5,755 nt of DNA from an uncultured Eubacteriales bacterium (GTDB lineage: Bacteria > Bacillota > Clostridia > Oscillospirales > Oscillospiraceae): positions 1-5,755 of the forward strand of contig USIZ01000098.1 in the NCBI GenBank assembly GCA_900554855.1. Direction: 5' to 3'. The notes beneath the pieces were generated by a model. That model did not search any database. It was not told where the DNA came from and saw only the letters and a list, made by a program, of their open reading frames with translations. Shown here piece by piece: positions 1 to 5,558 of the stretch. How positions within the stretch are numbered: position 1 is the first letter of the stretch; every line of letters begins with the position of its first letter. Position numbers and translations under genes: made by a program.

Positions 1-584
1 GCCACCATGGAGAGGCAGGTGGGGCCGCATCCGGTGTAGCCGATCAGGCCGCTTCCATAGCTGCGATAGCCCCAGCGCTCGTCCCACTGGAGCAGGAGTG
101 GCACCGTTCCGCCAGACGCCTCCGCACCCAGGTCGATTTCCGGCGTCAATGTGCTGTTGATCGGGTAGTCATAGACAAAGTCCAGCGTCTCCGGATTCTT
201 CTGCACCAACTCCCGCAGTGCCTGCGGATATTTTGTCGTCTCGCTCTGAATGTAGGCCAGTTTTTCTTCGTCGGTCTGCGCCCCGTCTGTACCCGTATCG
301 CTTAGCTCGGCGTTTTGGCCCGATTGCCCCGTTCCCGGCGCCGCCTCCTCCTTTGGCAGCGCCAGCCGTCCGATGCACAGGCCAAAAGAGAACACCATCA
401 CCAGCAGCACCACAAGGCCGCCTTTTCCTACCGCCGGCCGACGGCTGCGGGGCTTGCTCTGGCGCGGCTGCGTGCTCATACGGCTTTTCTGCCGCGCCGG
501 GCGTCTGAGCTCCTCGTCATAATAGACGCCGTCGTCATCGAACTCCCACTCGTCGTATTCATTATAGTCTCTCTTGTATGCCAT
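1..584 (-). CDS. Membrane-anchored C39-like (papain-fold) cysteine peptidase, 5' part only
   Basis: The first 194 residues are visible; the 3' part lies beyond the left edge. Residues 1-26 are acidic and aromatic (D/E/Y/W-rich), 27-54 strongly basic, and about 55-76 form one hydrophobic membrane segment followed by a Pro/Glu/Gly-rich linker to about 108. Basic residues before the segment predict a cytoplasmic N-terminus and an extracytoplasmic catalytic domain. Residues 162-194 contain the hallmark of C39-like peptidases (Peptidase_C39_2 type): Q166-W-D-E-R-W followed by G-C186-G-P-T, where C186 would be the catalytic cysteine and Q166 the probable oxyanion-hole glutamine. The histidine and aspartate expected downstream are outside the window, so activity cannot be judged. 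The start is set by AAGGAG at 593-598, eight bases before the ATG. It has its own promoter just downstream of the 272-residue gene. Substrate unknown; a cell-surface peptidase or cell-wall role is inference. Confidence 0.85.
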   Translation of the reverse strand, partial: MAYKRDYNEYDEWEFDDDGVYYDEELRRPARQKSRMSTQPRQSKPRSRRPAVGKGGLVVLLVMVFSFGLCIGRLALPKEEAAPGTGQSGQNAELSDTGTDGAQTDEEKLAYIQSETTKYPQALRELVQKNPETLDFVYDYPINSTLTPEIDLGAEASGGTVPLLLQWDERWGYRSYGSGLIGYTGCGPTCLSMV

Positions 585-645
585 GGGAAAAACTCCTTAC
601 GAACTGGATTGCTTTATCAGAAGCATCGCAAGATATAGTGTAACG

Positions 646-659
646 GCGCAATGTTGCGC
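646..659. repeat. Perfect 6+2+6 palindrome in the peptidase leader
   Basis: GCGCAA-TG-TTGCGC is a perfect inverted repeat in the predicted 5' leader of the peptidase gene. As RNA it could form a five-pair stem with a four-base loop; as DNA it could be a dimeric operator. It has no T-run, so it is not an intrinsic terminator. A second small hairpin, TGCTT/AAGCA at 610-625, lies between it and the ribosome binding site. Function unknown. Confidence 0.4.
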
Positions 660-669
660 GCGTTTGGTC

Positions 670-679
670 GAGTTGTGTC
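670..679 (-). promoter_or_regulatory. Candidate response-regulator binding site over the peptidase transcription start
   Basis: The 10-mer GACACAACTC on the minus strand is identical to one half of the direct repeat in the promoter of the response regulator gene (3680-3689). Here it covers about -3 to +7 relative to the predicted start. A weaker copy lies 10 bases further on: GTTTGGTC at 662-669 against GTTGTGTC at 672-679 on the plus strand, 6 of 8 matching. A site here would more naturally repress than activate. The evidence is motif sharing only. Confidence 0.35.
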
Positions 680-682
680 ACC

Positions 683-712
683 ATTGTAATCTTTCTGTCT
701 TTCGGATGTCAA
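683..712 (-). promoter_or_regulatory. Promoter of the C39-like peptidase gene
   Basis: On the minus strand a perfect TTGACA -35 (707-712) is followed after 18 bases by TACAAT (683-688). The -35 begins only eight bases past the stop codon of the preceding gene. The predicted start point is near 676, giving a leader of about 90 bases. No terminator is visible between the preceding gene and this promoter, so read-through from the two-component operon could add to expression. Confidence 0.75.
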
Positions 713-719
713 TCATTTC

Positions 720-1538
720 TCATCCAAAATCATTTCCCGTGTTCTCCGTCAGCACATAGTTGAACCAGCATTGCCCTGGACTCTTAGGATCCGCCCGGAA
801 AATCTCCCACCGCATCTCCAGATACAGGCTCAGATCGCTGCTCACCGCGGTATAGACCCGGTCAACATTCTCGTAGCCTGACTCCGACAGATTGCTCTGG
901 TCGCTGACCCCATTTTCCCGATCATACACCGATTGCAGCGTCACGTTGAAATTCAGGCCGCATTCGCTCTGATAGGTGTCCCGCAGCGCCTGCCAGATCT
1001 GCTCGGAATCTTCCTCCCCACCGATCAATGCAATACCGCTGGCGTAAAAGGGAATGCCGCTGGGCGTCATTGTGGCGACATAAATGCCGTTCTCCGGAAT
1101 GTCCCCAAGGGTATTGATGCTCAGCGCCCACACACTTTCGTCTTCGTCCTCATTGGACACCTTTTCCAGATACGTTTCTCCTTTGTTCAGCAGACTGTCC
1201 ATGGTAATGCCATATTTTTTTGCGTTTTCACGCCAGGTGTCCAGAAACGCCCGCCCGGCGTACAGCGTGTCCTGCATCTCCTCTTCGGTGCTTTCATCAA
1301 AGGTGAGCATCCCGCTGCCGAACATGACGCGGCTGCTGTTGAGCAGTTCCCGCTTTGTCTCATCATAGCCATCGCCGTAGGGGCGCACCGCATCCACCGG
1401 AACGGTGTTTGCCTGCGCCCGGAGCTTCTCCTCCTGACGCCCCAGCAGCCAGCCGGGCACCAGTGTACCCAGAACCAGCACTGCCGCCGCCAGCAGGACA
1501 GGTAGGAGGACGGCGGTCAGAATATTGCGCCGCTTCAT
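720..1538 (-). CDS. Membrane-anchored extracytoplasmic protein of unknown function, third gene of the two-component operon
   Basis: 272 residues. K2-R3-R4 is followed by a hydrophobic segment at about 6-32, most likely an uncleaved signal anchor: no lipobox cysteine is seen and no clear AxA site precedes the charged region that follows. The remaining 240 residues are acidic and predicted extracytoplasmic, with clusters such as E85-E87 and N129-E134. There are only two cysteines, C193 and C257, both outside, which could form a disulfide. I do not recognise the domain. The ATG overlaps the TGA of the histidine kinase gene (ATGA, 1535-1538), with GGGGAGG about seven bases upstream, so translation is probably coupled to the kinase. 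This position suggests a sensor partner, an antagonist or a target of the signalling system, but function is inference. The stop is followed almost at once by the next gene's promoter, with no visible terminator. Confidence 0.85.
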   Translation of the reverse strand: MKRRNILTAVLLPVLLAAAVLVLGTLVPGWLLGRQEEKLRAQANTVPVDAVRPYGDGYDETKRELLNSSRVMFGSGMLTFDESTEEEMQDTLYAGRAFLDTWRENAKKYGITMDSLLNKGETYLEKVSNEDEDESVWALSINTLGDIPENGIYVATMTPSGIPFYASGIALIGGEEDSEQIWQALRDTYQSECGLNFNVTLQSVYDRENGVSDQSNLSESGYENVDRVYTAVSSDLSLYLEMRWEIFRADPKSPGQCWFNYVLTENTGNDFG

Positions 1539-2950
1539 GGCTCATCCTCCCCTTCTCCGCACAGGGCCAGCCGCAGCGTCACCGTAGTGCCGCGCCCCTC
1601 TTCCGTGTCGTACTCCAGCTGAGTAGCGTGAATGGCGGCGATCTTCGACGCCAGCGCCAGACCAAGGCCCGCACCGTGCTCCCGGCGGGACCGGGACTTG
1701 TCCACCATGTAAAACGCCTCGGTGATCCGCTGGAGCTGATCGGCCGGAATACCCCGGCCGTTGTCTGTGATGCGGATAGCATAGTATGCCCCCTCCGCCG
1801 CACCGTTCAGACCCACGGTGTCCCCGCCGGACTTGAAGGCGTTGTCCAGCAGGTTCAGAAGCAAAGTCTTAAAAAGATCGTATTCCACCCGGGCCCAGCC
1901 CGCTCCGGCGGAATAAGTCAGCTTTACCCCCCGCTTCAGCGCCGCAGGGAATGCGGTCTCATAGGCGTCTTTCAGCAGCTGGGACAGCTCCAGCTCCTCC
2001 AGCAGAAAGTCCTGCCGGTCCAGTGTGATGAGTTCCATCAGCTTGAAGGACAGGCTCTCCAGGCGCATACTCTCGTTGACGATATAGCCCGCCGCCTCGT
2101 GCACCTGCGCCGGGGTCAGCTGCTTCTGATATAAGGTGTCCGCATAGCCGATGATACTGGTCATGGGTGTTTTCAGCTCGTGGGCAAAGTTGGCCACAAA
2201 ATCCTCCCGCTGGCGCACCGCCAGCTCCAGCGCGTTGATCTTGTCCTCAATGGTGTCAGCCATCTGGTTGTAGCTGCGGGTCAGGTCGCCGATCTCATCC
2301 CGGGAGCGCACCGGAAGCCGGGCGCTGTAATCGCCCCCGGCAAACGCCCGGCTGGAGCGCTCCAGGCGCTTGATGGGCCGGGTAAGCAGCCAGGAGAACA
2401 GCAGGATGAGCAGTGCGCCGGCCAGCGTGGCCCCCAGAAAGATCCACTGGCAGCGCTGGCGCAGCAGCTCCGCCTCCGTGAACACTGCGCTCATGCTGCG
2501 GGCGGTGGTCAGCTCCAGCGCGTAGCCGCTCTGCTGAAAGGTGCTGGTCATGACCAGCCAATCGGAGTGAACGCCGCTCCCGGCGGTGCGCTCCAGGATC
2601 TGATAACCGATCCCGCCGTCTGTGCCTGCGGCAGCGGACAGACCGTCGGCCAGGTTGCTGTAAAGTGCGCTCTCCCCGCTCTGGGCAAGGCTCAGATTCA
2701 CCGACATGGCGTCGGCGGCCTGTCCCGCAATATCAGTCAGCGCACGCTCGTCTACGCTGCCGGTACGGCTGGCGTTCAGAACGCCGGACTGAATGGCATA
2801 CTTGACCAGCTGGTGCTGCTGGAGGCCGCTCTCCACCTGATGCTCTACCGCGTTGTTCAGGCTGGCCGACACGGTGAAATACTCCGCTGCTGCCAGCGCC
2901 GCCGTCAGCACGAACACCGTGCAAAGAAACAGTTTGGTGAAAAACCTCAT
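1535..2950 (-). CDS. HAMP-domain sensor histidine kinase
   Basis: 471 residues with the full layout of a class I sensor kinase: membrane segment 1 at about 6-22, an extracytoplasmic sensing region at 24-167 that I cannot assign to a known fold, membrane segment 2 at 169-189, HAMP at about 190-243, and a HisKA dimerisation domain with H257 in F-A-H-E-L-K-T-P as the phosphorylated histidine. The HATPase domain has N box N366-L-L-D-N370, G1 box D396-N-G-R-G, the F-Y-M-V-D-K-S-R lid at 413-420 and G2 box G426-A-G-L-G. All catalytic motifs look intact. It should autophosphorylate on ATP and transfer to the response regulator encoded 13 bases upstream. The start at 2950 is chosen because GGAGGG lies just before it and the hydrophobic segment follows directly; the open frame continues to 3142, but only through the regulator gene in another frame. 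It overlaps the next gene by four bases. The signal sensed is unknown. Confidence 0.95.
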   Translation of the reverse strand: MRFFTKLFLCTVFVLTAALAAAEYFTVSASLNNAVEHQVESGLQQHQLVKYAIQSGVLNASRTGSVDERALTDIAGQAADAMSVNLSLAQSGESALYSNLADGLSAAAGTDGGIGYQILERTAGSGVHSDWLVMTSTFQQSGYALELTTARSMSAVFTEAELLRQRCQWIFLGATLAGALLILLFSWLLTRPIKRLERSSRAFAGGDYSARLPVRSRDEIGDLTRSYNQMADTIEDKINALELAVRQREDFVANFAHELKTPMTSIIGYADTLYQKQLTPAQVHEAAGYIVNESMRLESLSFKLMELITLDRQDFLLEELELSQLLKDAYETAFPAALKRGVKLTYSAGAGWARVEYDLFKTLLLNLLDNAFKSGGDTVGLNGAAEGAYYAIRITDNGRGIPADQLQRITEAFYMVDKSRSRREHGAGLGLALASKIAAIHATQLEYDTEEGRGTTVTLRLALCGEGEDEP

Positions 2951-2954
2951 TGCT

Positions 2955-2960
2955 CCCTCC
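2955..2960 (-). promoter_or_regulatory. Ribosome binding site deciding the histidine kinase start
   Basis: GGAGGG on the minus strand stands four bases before the ATG at 2948-2950, in the 13-base gap after the response regulator stop. It supports the 471-residue form of the kinase over a frame-open extension that would read through the regulator gene. Confidence 0.8.
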
Positions 2961-2963
2961 GTT

Positions 2964-3632
2964 TCAGTCCTCGTCCCGGGGGACGCAGAGCCGATAACCG
3001 ATGCGGAATACGGTCTGGATCTGCTCACTCCAGCCCAGTTTTTTGCGCAGACGCTGGATGTGGCTGTCCAGTGTCCGGGTCTCGCCCAGATATTCCTCGC
3101 CCCACACTGTCTCATAGAGGTAGCACCGGGTGAGCGCCACATTTCGATTGCGGATCAGGGTGGCCAGCAGATCAAACTCCTTCACGGTCAGCACCACCGG
3201 CGCTCCGGCCTTTTCCACCGTCCGGGACTCCAGATCCAGCTTTACGTCGCCGCAGGTGAGCACCCGGGCCGCCCAGCCCGTCCGGCGGAGCACAGACTCC
3301 ACCCGGGCCACCAGCTCGCCGATCTGGAATGGCTTGACCAGATAGTCGTCCGCCCCCATTTTCAGACCCCGGATGCGATCCTGCACCTGCCCCATGGCGG
3401 AGATGATGATGACCGGCGTCTCCGTGGGCCGGATATACTCCAGCAGATCATAGCCGCTGATCTCCGGCAGCATCAGATCCAGCAGGATCAGATCCCAATG
3501 ACCGCTGTCGATCAGATCCGCGCCCCTTTTTCCGTCCAGCGCACAGGTGCAGAGATAGCCCTCTCCCTGCAGCGTGGTGCGGATCAGGTTGGAGATGGAC
3601 GCATCGTCCTCCACCACCAGAATGTGAAACAT
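2964..3632 (-). CDS. OmpR/PhoB-family response regulator
   Basis: 222 residues, the usual length for the family. The receiver domain (about 2-118) has the acidic pair E8-D9-D10, phospho-acceptor D52 in L-L-D-L-M-L-P, the switch serine S78 and the conserved K100 in V-K-P-F. The winged-helix output domain (about 125-220) ends in the typical R-T-L-D-S-H-I-Q-R-L-R-K-K-L recognition region and the R-I-G-Y-R wing. It is therefore expected to be phosphorylated by the kinase encoded immediately downstream and to bind tandem direct repeats in DNA. The ATG at 3632 has AGAGGAGG eight bases upstream. It is first in a three-gene operon. Its promoter carries two direct copies of a 10-base motif in the -35 region, suggesting positive autoregulation; that is inference. 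Which known system it corresponds to (phosphate, envelope stress, antibiotic response) cannot be told from sequence alone. Confidence 0.95.
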   Translation of the reverse strand: MFHILVVEDDASISNLIRTTLQGEGYLCTCALDGKRGADLIDSGHWDLILLDLMLPEISGYDLLEYIRPTETPVIIISAMGQVQDRIRGLKMGADDYLVKPFQIGELVARVESVLRRTGWAARVLTCGDVKLDLESRTVEKAGAPVVLTVKEFDLLATLIRNRNVALTRCYLYETVWGEEYLGETRTLDSHIQRLRKKLGWSEQIQTVFRIGYRLCVPRDED

Positions 3633-3668
3633 AGCCCCGGCCTCCTCTGCCCTTCTTTTGTTGAACTT

Positions 3669-3677
3669 ATTCTACCA
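3669..3677 (-). promoter_or_regulatory. Extended -10 promoter of the two-component operon
   Basis: TGG-TAGAAT on the minus strand is an extended -10 (TGn plus TAGAAT at 3669-3674). The hexamer 17 bases upstream is ACAACT (3692-3697), a poor -35, and lies inside the direct repeat. The predicted start is near 3662, about 30 bases before the regulator ATG. The layout fits a promoter that needs an activator. Confidence 0.6.
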
Positions 3678-3679
3678 CA

Positions 3680-3700
3680 GAGTTGTGTCCGAGTTGTCAC
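3680..3700 (-). promoter_or_regulatory. Tandem direct repeat, candidate operator for the response regulator
   Basis: Minus strand GTGACAACTC (3691-3700) and GACACAACTC (3680-3689) are 8 of 10 identical and start 11 bases apart, one helical turn. They cover about -18 to -38 relative to the predicted start, replacing the -35 box. OmpR/PhoB-family regulators typically bind such head-to-tail repeats, so autoregulation is the simplest reading. Binding itself is not shown. Confidence 0.5.
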
Positions 3701-3718
3701 GTTTTTTCTATGAAACGC

Positions 3719-3750
3719 AAAAAACCGACACAGCACAAGCCGTGTCGGTT
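3719..3750 (-). terminator. Intrinsic terminator of the 78-residue protein gene
   Basis: A perfect nine-pair stem (3723-3731 with 3742-3750, core CCGACAC/GTGTCGG) with a ten-base loop is followed on the minus strand by a run of six T (3719-3724, two of them within the stem). It lies about 50 bases past the stop codon and just before the response regulator promoter, so it insulates the operon. It does not look bidirectional, since the plus-strand side lacks a tight T-run. Confidence 0.85.
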
Positions 3751-3802
3751 AACATAATTATTTTTGTGCTCCATCAAGCTGATGAAGCGCTGCGGTCTGC
3801 GT

Positions 3803-4039
3803 TCAGTCCACCAGAGAGGACAGAAAGCGCATCAGGATCGCCTGATCCTCGGGCCGGCTGGCAAACAGCTCCAGATCGCCGTTCTTGTCGCGCAGCAGAT
3901 CGGCCATAGCGACGTACTGAGACAGAGCGGACTTCAGGTTGTACTTGTCGCCGTACTTCGACTCCAGCCACACGTCGCCGCCGCACTGAGCAATGGCTTC
4001 CTTAAAGGCTTCCACATCCCGCAAATTGTTGATCTTCAT
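3803..4039 (-). CDS. Small cytoplasmic protein of unknown function (78 residues)
   Basis: A monocistronic gene: GGAGGG at 4048-4053 stands eight bases before the ATG, a consensus-like promoter lies upstream and an intrinsic terminator downstream, so it is clearly expressed as its own unit. The protein has no signal peptide and no membrane segment. It is mixed-charge, with a start M-K-I-N-N-L-R-D-V, a single cysteine C19 followed by G-G-D-V-W-L, a central Y-G-D-K-Y-N-L-K-S-A-L-S-Q-Y segment (29-42) and a predicted helical C-terminus. I have an unverified impression that similar small proteins occur across Clostridia, without known function. I assign none. The neighbouring genes give no functional hint, as both sides are separated by terminators. 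Confidence 0.85.
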   Translation of the reverse strand: MKINNLRDVEAFKEAIAQCGGDVWLESKYGDKYNLKSALSQYVAMADLLRDKNGDLELFASRPEDQAILMRFLSSLVD

Positions 4040-4443
4040 AAGAAAATCCCTCCAATCAATCTATTTGTTCTAGATGTTTTCCGGTTCGGAACGGCTTGTT
4101 TTCCGTCCCTCGCCTCGATTATTATTATACGGATTTTCGCGTTTTTTTCAATGCACAGAGCAAACATATTTACATTTTGCACAAATGAGTTTTTATATAA
4201 TTTATACACAAAATAATCTATTTTCAGCATTTAAAACCACTTATAGAAATATAAAAGTTCTTTTCATAAGTTATTATTCTATTGTGGATTGTTTATTTCG
4301 CCGAACGGATTTGCACTGGAATTTTTCGGAATGGAGCGTTGTCATAAACGGGAAATAAGACAGTTTGGCCGCCACGAGCGGCGTCCTTGGCGGTGCAGTT
4401 CCGGCACATCAGCAAAAAACAGCGGATCGCTCGACCCGCTGTT
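4040..4443. other. Intergenic region of about 400 bases, partly very AT-rich
   Basis: From the left it holds the ribosome binding site, leader and promoter of the 78-residue gene (4040-4151), an AT-rich stretch (about 4152-4310) with no supported gene, and a GC-richer part (about 4310-4413) containing short inverted repeats such as GCCGC/GCGGC at 4368-4382, then the exonuclease terminator. Short open frames here lack ribosome binding sites and overlap the promoter. A weak nested inverted repeat (ACTTAT/ATAAGT, 4239-4271) is present. I recognise no RNA gene. Confidence 0.5.
4124..4151 (-). promoter_or_regulatory. Promoter of the 78-residue protein gene
   Basis: On the minus strand TTGAAA (4146-4151) is followed after 16 bases by a perfect TATAAT (4124-4129). 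The predicted start near 4117 gives a leader of about 77 bases. An AT-rich stretch lies upstream of the -35 and may act as an UP element. Confidence 0.75.
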
Positions 4444-4445
4444 TT
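4414..4445 (-). terminator. Intrinsic terminator of the exonuclease gene
   Basis: A ten-pair stem (4416-4425 with 4436-4445, core CAGCGG/CCGCTG) with a ten-base loop ends on the minus strand in six T (4414-4419, four of them paired). The stem overlaps the TAA stop codon of the gene at 4444-4446, so the terminator begins inside the coding sequence. Confidence 0.85.
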
Positions 4446-5475
4446 AATCTTTCGGTTCCGCCGGCTTGACGGTAATGGTTTTGGTGCGCTTGCGGTTGCG
4501 CTTGCGCTTGCGCGGCAGCTTGCGGACAGTGATAACTTCTCCGCCCAGCTTGCACAGGCTGAACAGCGACGAGGACAACTCCTCATCAGTGAACACCCGG
4601 TACTGCCCATGCCAGTTAATGCCCTCCGGCCACTGGCGCAAAATGGTGTAAAAACGGCCATGCTCCATACAGCGGGAGCGGGCCACATAGCTGTGACCCA
4701 ACTGATACCAGTTGCCGTTACACAGCAGATTGTCGCACTTCGGGCAGCGGAACACCCGGGCCGTGCGGCTCTTGAGGCATTCCCCTTCCGTCACAAAGCT
4801 GCCGCAGTCCCGCTCCAGCAGGGCGTCCGCTTCATCGAAGATCCGGTCCAGCTCATCCAGTGCCGCCTGCGCGGCCTTCGCCCGGCGTTCATGGTAAAGC
4901 TCCTGCTCCCGGCGCTTCAGCTCGGCAACGGTAGGCAGTCTGCCCAGCAGACGCACCATCTCCGCCCCGATGCGGGCGGTGTAATAGGCGTCGTTGCAGG
5001 CGTCATGGAACTCCAGCTCGTCCTGAAGCCCTAGCTTCTCCACTGCGTCCTTCAATGCGGTCTGCTGGTCGCTGCCCATAATCATCAGGTCAAAAGCCCG
5101 CTGGAGGTCATAGACATCAATGGACAGATACTGCTCCATACCATACCACGCCAGGTTCAGATCCAGCACCTTAGCGTCACTGGGCCCCCAGGTGAAAAAT
5201 TGGGCATCCGGGCCGCACCAATGAAAGAAGGTGTCTGCCACCTCCGGAAAGCGCTGGGCGCGGAGCAGATCCTTCTGATCCAGCGGAAGCATTTTGCGCA
5301 CGCGATGGTGCAGCTTTTTATGAATGGTCGGACGGACATAGGCAGAGAACGCCACGCCCTCTGCCTGCCAGTCTTTCAGCTGATAGGCGCCGAACTGGAT
5401 GATCTCATCCAGCTTGTCCGCCTCGCTGCGGGGATACCCCTGATTCCATTCCAAATCAAAAAACACATAACTCAT
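4444..5475 (-). CDS. DEDDh-family 3'-5' exonuclease with zinc-ribbon-like segment and basic tail
   Basis: 343 residues. The N-terminal domain (about 1-177) is a DnaQ/RNase T-like exonuclease: motif I F-F-D7-L-E9-W, a motif II aspartate at D100, and motif III H157-D-A-C-N-D162, which gives the DEDDh signature. It should remove nucleotides from 3' ends by two-metal catalysis; whether it prefers RNA or DNA is unknown. A charged helical segment (about 183-222, perhaps coiled coil) leads to C244-P-K-C247 and C269-M-E-H272, a possible zinc site (C252 is a further candidate). Residues 319-331 are nearly all Lys/Arg, a likely nucleic-acid-binding tail. The start at 5475 is chosen because family members begin directly with the motif I strand; a longer frame from a TTG at 5565 would run through the promoter and has no ribosome binding site. 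There is no Shine-Dalgarno sequence before 5475 either, consistent with a leaderless message. The gene is monocistronic. Confidence 0.88.
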   Translation of the reverse strand: MSYVFFDLEWNQGYPRSEADKLDEIIQFGAYQLKDWQAEGVAFSAYVRPTIHKKLHHRVRKMLPLDQKDLLRAQRFPEVADTFFHWCGPDAQFFTWGPSDAKVLDLNLAWYGMEQYLSIDVYDLQRAFDLMIMGSDQQTALKDAVEKLGLQDELEFHDACNDAYYTARIGAEMVRLLGRLPTVAELKRREQELYHERRAKAAQAALDELDRIFDEADALLERDCGSFVTEGECLKSRTARVFRCPKCDNLLCNGNWYQLGHSYVARSRCMEHGRFYTILRQWPEGINWHGQYRVFTDEELSSSLFSLCKLGGEVITVRKLPRKRKRNRKRTKTITVKPAEPKD

Positions 5476-5482
5476 ATTGAAA

Positions 5483-5511
5483 ACTTTACAACAGCCAGGG
5501 GGTTTTGTCAA
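5483..5511 (-). promoter_or_regulatory. Promoter of the exonuclease gene, predicting a leaderless mRNA
   Basis: On the minus strand a perfect TTGACA (5506-5511), a 17-base spacer and TAAAGT (5483-5488) end seven bases before the ATG at 5475. Transcription should begin at about 5475-5478, so the message would have zero to three bases before the start codon. No AGGAGG-like site is present, which agrees with this. Confidence 0.65.
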
Positions 5512-5512
5512 C

Positions 5513-5554
5513 GAAGAAAGACCCGCCGAAAATAAAAAAGAAAAAACGAAAAAA
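5513..5554. promoter_or_regulatory. A-rich spacer between divergent promoters, probable UP element
   Basis: The stretch between the two -35 boxes is purine-rich on the plus strand, with A-runs at 5529-5532, 5534-5539, 5541-5546 and 5549-5554 just upstream of the tRNA promoter. Such A-tracts commonly act as UP elements for stable-RNA promoters. It codes for nothing I can support. Confidence 0.45.
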
Positions 5555-5558
5555 GTTG

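Noticed and set aside
218..638. Overlapping plus-strand frames opposite the peptidase gene
   Set aside because: The minus strand carries the ribosome binding site, membrane segment and GCGPT motif; the plus frames are low-complexity shadows.
1355..2134. Plus-strand open frame opposite the kinase catalytic domain
   Set aside because: The composition is that of an antisense frame (Pro, Arg, Gln, His rich) and the opposite strand encodes clear N, G1 and G2 boxes.
2180..3133. Long plus-strand open frame opposite the histidine kinase gene
   Set aside because: It is antisense to a kinase with all catalytic motifs intact, has no membrane or domain signature, and is a typical GC-rich shadow frame.
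2951..3142. N-terminal extension of the histidine kinase
   Set aside because: It lies wholly inside the regulator gene region in another frame; a good ribosome binding site and the membrane segment fix the start at 2950.
2853..3713. Plus-strand open frame opposite the response regulator
   Set aside because: It is a shadow of a complete OmpR-type gene and runs through its promoter and operator.
4036..4230. 64-residue minus-strand frame upstream of the small protein gene
   Set aside because: It overlaps the consensus promoter and leader of the 78-residue gene, has no ribosome binding site, and reflects AT-rich sequence.
4239..4271. Possible small RNA or terminator in the AT-rich gap
   Set aside because: The inverted repeat is short, interrupted and AT-only, with no adjoining promoter that can be supported.
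4561..4580. Another ACAACTC match, inside the exonuclease gene
   Set aside because: A single half-motif in coding sequence, without a tandem partner or promoter, is expected by chance.
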